Source: Pseudoxanthomonas winnipegensis
Lineage (GTDB): Bacteria; Pseudomonadota; Gammaproteobacteria; Xanthomonadales; Xanthomonadaceae
Assembly (NCBI RefSeq): GCF_004283755.1
Contig: NZ_SHMH01000008.1
Span: 124,001 to 188,000 of the forward strand
Direction of reading: 5' to 3'
Length of the DNA: 64,000 nucleotides
Below are positions 47,422-56,871 of this stretch, piece after piece. Made by a program: the position numbers and the translations under genes. Below the pieces are notes generated by a model. The model worked only from the letters and a program-made list of their open reading frames with translations, was not told the DNA's origin and made no database searches. Every line of letters begins with the position of its first letter. Within the stretch, counting starts at the first letter, position 1.

Positions 47422-49455
47422 ATGAGTACTGCCGCGGAAACGCCCAAGGCCAGGCTGGGCGGCATGGGGACCACGTTCTGGGCGATCCTGCTGGTGCTGT
47501 CCTTCCTGGTGGTGACGGCCAATACGGCCATGTCGACCTATCAGGGCAGCCGTTTGTCAGGCGCCGCCACCGGCGCGGCCGATCTGCAGGTGCTGTCCCA
47601 GCAGCTGGCCAACCAGGCCAACGAGGCCGTCGGCGGCAACGCCCCGGCCTACGCCGCGTTCAAGGCCACCCGCGGCCAGATCAACAAGACGCTGAGTGGC
47701 TTGCAGGAGCGCTTTGGCCAGGAGCCGGGCGTGCAGGGCGCGCTGCAGCAGCTGCTGACCACCTGGAAGCCGCTGGACGCCAGCGCCGGCCAGATCGTCA
47801 ACGCCGAGCCGGCCGTGCTGGCGCTGGCCGGCAACGCCAACCGCTTCGGCGCGCAGGTGCCGCAGCTGCAGGCGCAGCTCAACGAGGTAGTGCGCGCCAT
47901 GTCCGCCAGCGGCGCACCGTCCTCGCAGGTCTACAGCGCGCTGCAGCAGGTCGTGGTGGCCGGCCGCATGGCCCGCAACGTCACCGAGATGCGCGCCGGC
48001 GGCAGCACCGCGACCATGGCCGGCGACGCGCTGGCGCGCGATGCGCTGCTGTTCGGCCAGGTGATCGAAGGCCTGCGCAACGGCAACGAGGAGCTGGGCA
48101 TCGCCCCGCTGCGCGTGCCGGCGGCGGTGCAGGCGCTGGAGCAGTCGCAGACGCTGTGGACCGGCATGAAGCGCGACCTGGACGCGATCCTGGGCAGTGC
48201 GCGCAGCCTGTTCGCCGCGCAGTCGGCCTCCGGTGCGATCACCGAGGGCTCGGGCAAGATGCTGGAGGACAGCAAGAAGCTGTTCGACGCGTTCTCCGCC
48301 TTCGGCTCGGTGCGCGATACGCGCGTGTTCCCCAACCTTTGGTACACCATCGTCGGCGGCGCCATCCTGGTGCTCTCGCTGATCGCGCTGCTCTACAGCC
48401 TCTACGCCGGGCGCCAGCGCGAGCAGGAAATCCGCTACCAGACCCAGGTCGAATACAACAGCCGCAACCAGCAGGCGATCATGCGCCTGCTCGACGAAAT
48501 CTCCTCGCTGGGCGAGGGCGACCTGACGGTCAAGGCCTCGGTCACCGAGGACATGACCGGGGCGATCGCCGACGCGATCAACTACGCGGTGGACGAACTG
48601 CGTCACCTGGTGACCACGATCAACGACACCTCGGTGCAGGTGGCCGCCTCGACCCAGGAGACCCAGGCCACCGCGCTGCAGCTGGCCGAGGCGGCCAACC
48701 ATCAGGCCGAGCAGATCACCACCGCCTCGGACCGCATCAACGAGATCGCGGTCAGCATCGAGGAGGTCTCGCGCAACTCCACCGACTCGGCCGAGGTGGC
48801 GCAGCGCTCGGTGCTGATCGCCACCGAGGGCGCGGGCGTGGTGCGCGAGACCATCCGCGGCATGGACCAGATCCGCGACCAGATCCAGGAGACTTCCAAG
48901 CGCATCAAGCGCCTGGGCGAGTCCTCGCAGGAGATCGGCTCGGTGGTGGAACTGATCAACGACATTTCCGAACAGACCAACATCCTCGCGCTCAACGCGG
49001 CGGTGCAGGCGGCCTCGGCCGGCGAGGCCGGGCGCGGGTTCGCGGTGGTGGCCGACGAAGTGCAGCGCCTGGCCGAACGCACCTCGGGCGCGACCAAGCG
49101 CATCGAATCGCTGGTCCAGGCGATCCAGGCCGACACCAACGAGGCGGTCAGCTCGATGGAGCAGACCACCTCCGAAGTGGTCTCCGGCGCGCGCCTGGCG
49201 GAGGACGCAGGCACGGCGCTGGGCGAGATCGAGCGGGTGTCCAGCGACTTGAACGAGCTGATCAAGAACATCTCCGCCGCCGCCCAGCAGCAGTCCACCG
49301 CGGCCCTGGACATCACCCAGACCATGGGCGTGATCCGCCGCATCACCCTGCAGACCTCGCAGGGCGCCGGGCAGACCGCCGAATCGATCGGACACCTGAC
49401 CCAGCTGGCATCGGATTTGCGTCGCTCCGTGGCCGACTTCAAGCTGCCGGGCTGA
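47422..49455 (+). CDS. pilJ: methyl-accepting chemotaxis protein PilJ
   Basis: Chemoreceptor of the Pil-Chp system, 677 residues (Pseudomonas PilJ about 682). One helix near residues 17-37, a periplasmic PilJ sensing region, a second helix near 305-328 (WYTIVGGAILVLSLIALLYSLY), a HAMP-like region and a signalling tip ISEQTNILALNAAVQAASAGEAGRGFAVVADEV. Receptor methylation would need a CheR; no pilK is in this cluster and ChpB looks inactive. GGGGA precedes the ATG. Confidence 0.95.
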   Translation: MSTAAETPKARLGGMGTTFWAILLVLSFLVVTANTAMSTYQGSRLSGAATGAADLQVLSQQLANQANEAVGGNAPAYAAFKATRGQINKTLSGLQERFGQEPGVQGALQQLLTTWKPLDASAGQIVNAEPAVLALAGNANRFGAQVPQLQAQLNEVVRAMSASGAPSSQVYSALQQVVVAGRMARNVTEMRAGGSTATMAGDALARDALLFGQVIEGLRNGNEELGIAPLRVPAAVQALEQSQTLWTGMKRDLDAILGSARSLFAAQSASGAITEGSGKMLEDSKKLFDAFSAFGSVRDTRVFPNLWYTIVGGAILVLSLIALLYSLYAGRQREQEIRYQTQVEYNSRNQQAIMRLLDEISSLGEGDLTVKASVTEDMTGAIADAINYAVDELRHLVTTINDTSVQVAASTQETQATALQLAEAANHQAEQITTASDRINEIAVSIEEVSRNSTDSAEVAQRSVLIATEGAGVVRETIRGMDQIRDQIQETSKRIKRLGESSQEIGSVVELINDISEQTNILALNAAVQAASAGEAGRGFAVVADEVQRLAERTSGATKRIESLVQAIQADTNEAVSSMEQTTSEVVSGARLAEDAGTALGEIERVSSDLNELIKNISAAAQQQSTAALDITQTMGVIRRITLQTSQGAGQTAESIGHLTQLASDLRRSVADFKLPG

Positions 49456-49468
49456 GGACATTGAACGC

Positions 49469-49519
49469 ATGACCAGCATCGTCCACCACCCGGCCTTCGG
49501 CATGCGGGGCTCGCCATGA
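49469..49519 (+). CDS. 16-codon ORF coupled to chpA
   Basis: ATG at 49469 encodes MTSIVHHPAFGMRGSP and stops in a TGA overlapping the chpA start as ATGA. AGGA lies 10 bases before it, while the chpA ATG itself has no good ribosome site. It may act as a translational coupling leader between pilJ and chpA. A similar short ORF precedes pilI. Translation is unproven. Confidence 0.35.
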   Translation: MTSIVHHPAFGMRGSP

Positions 49520-52500
49520 GCGCGCTGCGCGAGGCGATGAGCCACGCCGTGCTCGGCTGGGTCAAGCCCGAGCTGGACCAGACCCTGCGCCTGGTGCGCG
49601 GTGAGATCGAGTCCTTCGCCGAGCATCCGGCCGATGTCTCGCGCATGCACCTGTGCGTGGGCTACCTGCACCAGGTGCAGGGCACCTTGCACATGGTCGA
49701 GCTGTACGCGCCGGCGATGGTGGCCGAGGAGCTGGAAAAGCTCGCCCAGGCCCTGCAGGACGGCCAGGTCGCCGATCCGGCCGAGGGCTGTGCCACGCTG
49801 ATGCGCGGCACCGTGCTGCTGCCGGACTATCTGGAACGCCTGCAGAGCGGCCATCGCGACATCCCGATCGTGCTGCTGCCGCTGCTCAACGAGATCCGCG
49901 CCGCGCGCGGCGAGGCCGGCCTGAGCGAAAGCGTGCTGTTCGCCCCGGATCTGAGCCGCCCGCTGCCGCAGGACGTGCCGGCCACCGAGCCGCTGCCCTC
50001 CAGCACGCGCGAGGCCCGCTTCGCCCAGGCGGGCGATCATCTCGAACGCACCTTCGCCGGCTGGCCCGAGGACGGTACGCCGGCCGACGCCGGCGCCCTG
50101 GCGTCGGCCCTGATCCCGCTGCAGCGCCTGGCCGAGCACACCGCCGCCCGGCGCATGCTGTGGGTGGCCAGCAGTGTGGCCGAGGCGCTGCGCGATGGCG
50201 CGCTGACGCCCAGCCCGGCGCTGCACCAGGGCTTCGCCGCGGTGCTGCGCGCCGTGCGTCAGCTGCGCCAGGGGCTGGTCCCCGGCGCCACGCCCGGGCA
50301 GGAGCCCACCCGGCTGCTGCTCTACCAGGTGGCGCAGACCGATGCGCGGCATCCGGCACTGGAAGACCTGCGCCGCGCCTTCGACCTGTCCGCGGCCTCG
50401 CCCAGCCAGGCCGAGATCGACCACGCCCGCAGCAGCCTGAGCGGGCGCAACCGCGCGCTGCTGGACACCGTTGGCGGCGTGGTCAAGGAAGAGCTGATGC
50501 GCGTCAAGGACGCGCTGGATCTGCAGCTGCGCACCGGCGCGGAGATCGCGGGCCTGGCGCCGCAGGTGGCACAGCTGGGCAGCGTGGCCGACACGCTCGG
50601 CATGATGGGCCTGGGCCTGGCGCGCAACGTGGTGCTGCAGCAGCGCGATTCGCTGGCCGACCTGGTCGATGGCCGGCGCGCGCCCGACGAGAGCGCGCTG
50701 CTGGATATCGCCGGGGCGCTGCTCTACGTCGATGCCTCGCTGGACGACCAGGTCGCGCACCTGGGCGATGCCGGCGGCGCGCCGGACGCCCAGGCCGCCG
50801 AGTCGCGGCGCACGGTCGAGGCGCTGGCCGGCGAGGCGATGCGCAATTTCGCCGAGGCGCGGCAGCAGTTCGTGGCCTTCATCGAGACCGGCTGGGACCA
50901 CGCGCAGCTGGAGGCGATGCCGCGCCTGCTGGGCGAGGTCGGCGGCGCGCTGCGCATGCTCGAGCTGGCCGAACCGGCCGACTATGTCGAAGGCGTGCGC
51001 CGCTACATCGGCACCGAGCTGATCGAGCGCCGGCGCGTGCCGGGCGGGGCGCAGCTGGACACGCTGGCCGACGCGATGGCCAGCCTGGAGTACTACCTGG
51101 AAGCGCTGCGCGAGCATCGCCCCAACCGCGAGGAAATCCTCGGCATCACCCGCTCTAGCCTGGAGACGCTGCGCTACTGGCCGCTGCCGGTGCCGCAAGT
51201 GCCGGAGGTGCGGCAGGCGGAAGCCGAAGGCGCGCACGATGCTGACGATTCGAGCGCGCAGGCGTCGGTCGGTCTGACGCCGGAGGCCGCCGACAGCGTG
51301 CCCGCCGGCGAGGCGCTGGAGATCGAACGTGCGCCGGCGCTGCCGGCGTTCGAGCCGCAGGCGAGCAGCGCCTCGGCGTTCGATCCGGTGGCCAGCGAAT
51401 TCGACGGCCAGGACGATGCGCCGGCGCAGGCGATCCGCCTGGACCTGCACGATGCGCTCGAACACGCCGACGCTTTGCCGGCGTTCGAACCGACGGCCAG
51501 CGATGCCTCGGTGTTCGATCCGGTGGCCAGTGAACGCGACGAGGTGCCGTCGCCGGTCGGCGTGGCGGAGTTTGAGCTGCGCGATCAGGCGCCGGACGTG
51601 GACGTGCCGCCCCTGGCTGCGCCCGACGAAGACGTCGCGGCAGACACGGACGCGATGGCATTCGATCTCACCGCCGAGGCGCCCGTCAACGAGCAACCCA
51701 CCGAGCGCTCGCCCGAACCCGAGCAAGCGCCGGAAGACGCACTGCGGCCCGATCCCACGCTGGAAGCGCTGCTGCCTTCGGTCGGCCAGCCGGCCTTCGC
51801 CTACGAGCCCGAGGCCGCCGCGCCCGCGCAGCCGCCGCCGACGACGACCGCCGCGCCCGAGGACGCCGCCTATCCGGTCTCCTCGCTCCCGCCGCAGGAC
51901 CTGGCGCCTGCGACCGATGCGCCCGCGCTGGCCGCCGGCTTCGACGTGTCCGGCCACGATATCGACGACGAGATCCGCGATGTCTTCCTGGAGGAGTTCG
52001 ACGAGGAGATCGGCAACCTGCGCCAGCTGCTGCCGCTGTGGCTGGCCAAGCCGGACGACCTGGAGCGTCTGCGTCCGATCCGGCGCGTGTTCCATACCCT
52101 CAAGGGCAGCGGCCGCCTGGTCGGCGCGCGCCTGCTCGGCGAGTTCTCCTGGAAGATCGAGAACATGCTCAATCGCGTGCTGGACGGTTCGCGTCCGCCC
52201 AGCGCGGCCGTGCAGACGCTGCTGCAGCAGGCCACCGACACGCTGCCCCAGCTCGATGCGGCCCTGCGCGGCCGCGCCGGCGTGCAGGCCGACCTGGCCG
52301 GGATCGAGGCGATCGCCGAGCGCCTGGCCAGCGGCGAAGAGGCGTGGTACGCCGCCGCCCCCGCCAGCGAAGTTCCCGCCGCCACCGCTGCGCAAGACGA
52401 GAGCGAAGTCGCAGCGCCCACGCCTTCAAGCGACGGCACGCCCGCCACCGTGGACAGCGTGCTGCGCGAGATCCTGGAAACCGAGGTCGCCAACCACCTG

Positions 52501-55500
52501 CAGGTGGTCGATGCCTGGCTGGCGCAGGCGCGCAACGCCCAGTCCGCCGCGGCGAGCGAGCCGCTGCTGCGCGCCTTCCACACGATCAACGGCGCCTTCG
52601 CGATGGCGGACGTGCCGGAGATCACCGAGGTCACCGGCCGCGCCGAGCAGTACGTCAAGCGGCTGCTGGCCAACCAGGTGCAGGCCGATCCGGCCGGCGT
52701 CGAAGGGCTGGCCTCGGCCGCCGCGGCCGTGCGCGCCACCATCGCCGCGCTGCAGGAGCCGCAGCCGCGCATCCCGCAGTTCCTGGTGCTGCGTGCGCTG
52801 CTGGAGGAGCGGCGCGACAGCCTGCCCGCGGCCCAGCGCCTGTTCACCGCCTCGGTAGACGATCAGGATCAAGCCACCTATCCAGGGCTGGCGCCCGTGG
52901 CGCCATTGAAGCCTGAGACGCCGGGCGATCTGGAACTCACCGGCGCGATGGACCTCTCGCGCTTCGTCGACGGACACGTGGAATTCGTGCCGACGCTGGA
53001 CGCGTTCGAGCCGCCGGCGCCGCACGCCCCGCCGGTCGACGACGGCCAGGCGACCTGGTTCGACCTGCGCCTGGATTATCAGGCCGAGCGTCCCAACAGG
53101 GCGACGGCAGAGCCGCCGGTGCCGACGTTCGAGGCGCCGCTGCCGCCGGAACTGGCCGCTTTCGATACCGGCGCGCCGCAGCCGGAGGGCGCGGCCGATG
53201 ACGTCTCGCTGGAGGCCCATGCCGAGCGCGACCCGCAGATCGATCCGGACCTGCTCGCCCTCGAGGACCTGCCCGACACCGCCGACGACGCCGATGTGCG
53301 CGCGCTGGACGACGAAGATGCGCTCAGCGAGGAGGAGCGGGCCGAGCTGGAGGCGCTGGCGCAGACACCGGCCGATGGCGATGTCGCCCTGACCGAGCCG
53401 GAAGCGGCGGCCGGGGCCATGGCCTGGTACGAACACGCGCAGGCCTTCGCGCCGCAGGCGCCAGCCGCGCCGGAGCCGAGCGAGCCGACGGTCGCCGAGG
53501 TGAGCGAGGTGGTGCAGGGCGGCCCGGTCGCGCTGGAAGCCGCCGCCGAGACCGCCGAAGACGCGCCGTTGCCCGAATCGGCGGACGCCACGTTCGCCGC
53601 CACGCCGACCGCGCCGACGCACATCGCCGACGCCCAGGACGACTACGCGCCCGAGGCGCTGTTCGCCGAAGACCAGGCCGAGGACATCGAGGCTCTGGAT
53701 GGTGCGGCGGGCCATGGTCCGCCGCACGAGGAGGCGCATGCGGCCTCTTTGAGCGAGCCGGTGGCCAACGAAGCGAAGGATCAGACCGAGCACCTGCTGG
53801 ATTTCAGCGTGCTCGACCGCGATCTGGTCGATATCTTCGTCGAGGAGGGCAACGACCTGCTCGACCACTCCGACGGCCTGCTGGCGCGCCTGCGCCAGGC
53901 GCCGGACGACCGCAGCCTGGTGATCGGGCTGCAGCGCGACCTGCACACCATCAAGGGCGGCGCGCGCATGGCCGGCATCGAGCCGATCGGCGACCTCGGC
54001 CATGCGATCGAGTCGCTGCTGGAGCAGGTCGCCGAACACCGCACCGACGTGGACCGCGGCGTGATCGGCCTGCTGGAGCGCGGCTTCGACGCCCTGCACG
54101 GCATGCTCGGACGCACGGCCGCCTACCGCGTCGTAGCCCCGCAGCCGGCGCTGGTGGCCGAGTTCGACGCGCGTGCGCGCGGCGAGGTGACCACGGACGA
54201 GGGTGCGGCCGCGCCGGCCGAATCGTCGGCGTTCGATGAGCTGCAGATCGAGGAAGTGTCCTTTGACGACGTGGCCCCGCCCGAGGCGGCCACGCCTGAG
54301 GCGACGTCGTTCGACCAGGCGCCGCCGTCGATCGAAGCGGCCCCGTCCGGCGCTGACGCCGATGCGGAAGCCCTGGACGAGCAGGAGCCGGGCGTCCAGG
54401 AACCCGCCGCCGACCAGCAAGCCGAGCCGTTCGCCTTCACCGTCTCGCCAGAGCGCGAGGATGCGCTGCCGGCCGAACCCGCCGACGCGCTGGACGCCGT
54501 CGACGAATCGATGCCGGACAGCCAGGATGCCGAGGCCTTCGGTTTCCTGCCGGAGGCCGATGCGAGCCAGGCGCCGCACGAGCCGGTATCAACGGAGGAG
54601 CATCGCGATGCCGCGTCGTCGGCCTGGGATCTGCAGGACGAAACGCAGTCGCCCTCGCAGCCAGGCTTTGCTGAGGAGCCTGCGAGCGTAGAACCCGAGC
54701 CGGCCACTGCCTCGTCGGCCGACTATCTGGACGCGGAGCTGCTGGCAGCGCTGGACGTGGCCCTGGGCACCTCCTACGCCAGCGCCATCCGCCAGGCCGA
54801 GGCCGAGCGTGCGGCGATGTCTTCGGACGAACCGGCCAGCGACGCGGCCTTCGTCGACGCCGAGCCGCGCACGCCGTGGGCCGTCGAGGCCGCCGCCGAG
54901 CCGACGCCGCCCGCCGCGGAGACGAGCGCCGAGTCGCTCGCGCCCGCGCCCGTGGCCATCGCGCCGCTGGTGCCGCAGCCGATCCCGGACCTGCCGCCGC
55001 TGTCGGCCCCGCTGGACCTGCATGGCCAGGGCGAGGACGAGCAGGCCTCGTCGGGCAGCGGCCAGGAGCAGGTGCGCGTGCGCGCCGATCTGCTCGACCA
55101 GCTGGTCAACCACGCCGGCGAGGTGGCGATCTATCGCGCCCGCCTCGAGCAGCAGATGGGTGCCTTCCGCGCGGCCATGGCCGAGCTGGACCGCACCAAT
55201 ACGCGTCTGCACGATCAGCTGCGCCGTCTGGACCTGGAGACCGAGGCGCAGATCGTCGCCCGCTATCAGCGCGAGCAGGACACGCGCGACACCGCCTTCG
55301 ATCCGCTGGAGCTGGACCGCTTCTCCACGCTGCAGCAGCTGTCCCGCGCGTTGGCCGAATCGGCCGCCGACATCAGCGGCCTGCAGGGCGTGCTGGACGA
55401 CCTGGCGCGGCAGAACGACAGCCTGCTCGGCCAGCAGTCGCGGGTGAGCTCGGAACTGCAGGACGGCCTGATGCGCGCACGCATGGTGCCCTTCGAAGGC

Positions 55501-56871
55501 AGCGTGCCGCGGCTGCGCCGGGTGCTGCGCCAGGCCGCAGCCGACACCGGCAAGCAGGCCCAGCTGCAGCTGGAAGGCGCCCACGGCGAACTGGACCGCA
55601 ACGTCCTCGAGCGCATGACCGCGCCGCTGGAACACCTGCTGCGCAACGCCGTGGCCCATGGCCTGGAGTCGCCGCAGGCGCGCCGCGCGGCGGGCAAGCC
55701 GGAAGAGGGCACGGTGCGCGTGGTGCTGCGCCGCGAAGGTTCGGAAATGGTGCTGCAGGTGGCCGACGACGGCGCCGGCATCGACCATGCCGCGATCCGC
55801 CGCCGCGCCGAACAGCGCGGGATGCTGCAGCCCGGCGCGGAGATCGCCGACGTCGACCTGGAGCGGCTGATCCTGGAGCCGGGTTTCTCCACCGCCGAGG
55901 AAGTCAGCCAGCTGGCCGGACGCGGCGTGGGCATGGACGTGGTCCACAACGAGGTGCGCCAGCTCGGCGGCTCGCTGGAGATCGCCTCGACCCGGGGCCA
56001 GGGCACGCGCTTCACCCTGCGCCTGCCGCAGACCCTGGCGGTGACCCAGGCGGTGTTCGTGCAGATCGGCGAGACCCAGTTCGCCGTGCCGGTGGCGGCG
56101 GTGGGCGGCGTGGGCCGCATCAGCCGCGAGCGCTACGAGTCCGGCAGCGGCTCCTACGTCTATGGCGGCGAGGAATACGCCCTGCACGATCTGGGCACGC
56201 TGGTCGGCCAGGCCCCGGCCAAGGCCGAAGGCCAGCCGCAGGTGCCGCTGCTGCTGGTGCGCGCCGGCGAGCTGCGCGCCGCCGTGGCGGTGGACCAGGT
56301 GCTGGGCAACCGCGAGATCGTGGTCAAGCCGGTGGGCCCGCAGATCGGCTCGATCCCGGGCATCTACGGCGCCACCATCACCGGCGACGGCAGCGTGGTG
56401 GTGATCCTGGACGCCGCGCCGCTGGTGCGCCGCTATATCGCCCAGCCGGTCTCGGCCGTGCCGGCCTCGGCCCAGGTCGAGCAGCGCCACGTGCCGCTGG
56501 TGATGGTGGTCGACGATTCGCTGACCATGCGCAAGGTCACCGGACGCGTGCTGGAGCGGCACAACTTCGAGGTGGCCACCGCGCGCGACGGCGTCGAGGC
56601 GCTGGAGCGGCTGGAGGAGCGCGTGCCCGACCTGATGCTGCTGGACATCGAGATGCCGCGCATGGACGGCTACGAGCTGGCCACCGCCATGCGCGCCGAT
56701 CCGCGCTTTGCCGGCGTGCCGATCGTGATGATCACCTCGCGCACCGGCGACAAGCACCGCCAGCGCGCGCTGGAGATCGGCGTGCAGCGCTACATGGGCA
56801 AGCCGTACCAGGAGCTGGATCTGATGCGCAACGTGTACGACCTGCTGGGGATCGCCCGTGTCCGCGACTGA
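49516..56871 (+). CDS. chpA: hybrid chemosensory histidine kinase ChpA (PilL)
   Basis: Central kinase of the Pil-Chp system, 2451 residues (Pseudomonas ChpA about 2472). The first 600 residues contain degenerate histidine-phosphotransfer helices. Three recognisable Hpt sites follow: His860 in FHTLKGSGRL, His1022 in FHTINGAFAM and His1477 in LHTIKGGARM. Long acidic Ala/Pro-rich linkers separate them. The kinase core begins near 1860 (dimerisation), with the ATPase domain near 2030-2150 (LLRNAVAHGLESPQARRAAG, VADDGAGID, GRGVGMDVV), a CheW domain near 2170-2320 and a C-terminal receiver with Asp2377 (LMLLDIEMP). It overlaps chpB by 14 bp. Confidence 0.95.
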   Translation: MSALREAMSHAVLGWVKPELDQTLRLVRGEIESFAEHPADVSRMHLCVGYLHQVQGTLHMVELYAPAMVAEELEKLAQALQDGQVADPAEGCATLMRGTVLLPDYLERLQSGHRDIPIVLLPLLNEIRAARGEAGLSESVLFAPDLSRPLPQDVPATEPLPSSTREARFAQAGDHLERTFAGWPEDGTPADAGALASALIPLQRLAEHTAARRMLWVASSVAEALRDGALTPSPALHQGFAAVLRAVRQLRQGLVPGATPGQEPTRLLLYQVAQTDARHPALEDLRRAFDLSAASPSQAEIDHARSSLSGRNRALLDTVGGVVKEELMRVKDALDLQLRTGAEIAGLAPQVAQLGSVADTLGMMGLGLARNVVLQQRDSLADLVDGRRAPDESALLDIAGALLYVDASLDDQVAHLGDAGGAPDAQAAESRRTVEALAGEAMRNFAEARQQFVAFIETGWDHAQLEAMPRLLGEVGGALRMLELAEPADYVEGVRRYIGTELIERRRVPGGAQLDTLADAMASLEYYLEALREHRPNREEILGITRSSLETLRYWPLPVPQVPEVRQAEAEGAHDADDSSAQASVGLTPEAADSVPAGEALEIERAPALPAFEPQASSASAFDPVASEFDGQDDAPAQAIRLDLHDALEHADALPAFEPTASDASVFDPVASERDEVPSPVGVAEFELRDQAPDVDVPPLAAPDEDVAADTDAMAFDLTAEAPVNEQPTERSPEPEQAPEDALRPDPTLEALLPSVGQPAFAYEPEAAAPAQPPPTTTAAPEDAAYPVSSLPPQDLAPATDAPALAAGFDVSGHDIDDEIRDVFLEEFDEEIGNLRQLLPLWLAKPDDLERLRPIRRVFHTLKGSGRLVGARLLGEFSWKIENMLNRVLDGSRPPSAAVQTLLQQATDTLPQLDAALRGRAGVQADLAGIEAIAERLASGEEAWYAAAPASEVPAATAAQDESEVAAPTPSSDGTPATVDSVLREILETEVANHLQVVDAWLAQARNAQSAAASEPLLRAFHTINGAFAMADVPEITEVTGRAEQYVKRLLANQVQADPAGVEGLASAAAAVRATIAALQEPQPRIPQFLVLRALLEERRDSLPAAQRLFTASVDDQDQATYPGLAPVAPLKPETPGDLELTGAMDLSRFVDGHVEFVPTLDAFEPPAPHAPPVDDGQATWFDLRLDYQAERPNRATAEPPVPTFEAPLPPELAAFDTGAPQPEGAADDVSLEAHAERDPQIDPDLLALEDLPDTADDADVRALDDEDALSEEERAELEALAQTPADGDVALTEPEAAAGAMAWYEHAQAFAPQAPAAPEPSEPTVAEVSEVVQGGPVALEAAAETAEDAPLPESADATFAATPTAPTHIADAQDDYAPEALFAEDQAEDIEALDGAAGHGPPHEEAHAASLSEPVANEAKDQTEHLLDFSVLDRDLVDIFVEEGNDLLDHSDGLLARLRQAPDDRSLVIGLQRDLHTIKGGARMAGIEPIGDLGHAIESLLEQVAEHRTDVDRGVIGLLERGFDALHGMLGRTAAYRVVAPQPALVAEFDARARGEVTTDEGAAAPAESSAFDELQIEEVSFDDVAPPEAATPEATSFDQAPPSIEAAPSGADADAEALDEQEPGVQEPAADQQAEPFAFTVSPEREDALPAEPADALDAVDESMPDSQDAEAFGFLPEADASQAPHEPVSTEEHRDAASSAWDLQDETQSPSQPGFAEEPASVEPEPATASSADYLDAELLAALDVALGTSYASAIRQAEAERAAMSSDEPASDAAFVDAEPRTPWAVEAAAEPTPPAAETSAESLAPAPVAIAPLVPQPIPDLPPLSAPLDLHGQGEDEQASSGSGQEQVRVRADLLDQLVNHAGEVAIYRARLEQQMGAFRAAMAELDRTNTRLHDQLRRLDLETEAQIVARYQREQDTRDTAFDPLELDRFSTLQQLSRALAESAADISGLQGVLDDLARQNDSLLGQQSRVSSELQDGLMRARMVPFEGSVPRLRRVLRQAAADTGKQAQLQLEGAHGELDRNVLERMTAPLEHLLRNAVAHGLESPQARRAAGKPEEGTVRVVLRREGSEMVLQVADDGAGIDHAAIRRRAEQRGMLQPGAEIADVDLERLILEPGFSTAEEVSQLAGRGVGMDVVHNEVRQLGGSLEIASTRGQGTRFTLRLPQTLAVTQAVFVQIGETQFAVPVAAVGGVGRISRERYESGSGSYVYGGEEYALHDLGTLVGQAPAKAEGQPQVPLLLVRAGELRAAVAVDQVLGNREIVVKPVGPQIGSIPGIYGATITGDGSVVVILDAAPLVRRYIAQPVSAVPASAQVEQRHVPLVMVVDDSLTMRKVTGRVLERHNFEVATARDGVEALERLEERVPDLMLLDIEMPRMDGYELATAMRADPRFAGVPIVMITSRTGDKHRQRALEIGVQRYMGKPYQELDLMRNVYDLLGIARVRD

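Noticed and set aside
47557-52395. 1612-residue open frame on the minus strand opposite pilJ and chpA
   Set aside because: It is the antisense shadow of two strongly supported genes; its composition (Arg, Gly, His, Gln-rich) is the mirror of Ala/Glu/Asp-rich coding DNA. Similar long shadows oppose the 3' half of chpA, the GH2 gene and the symporter.
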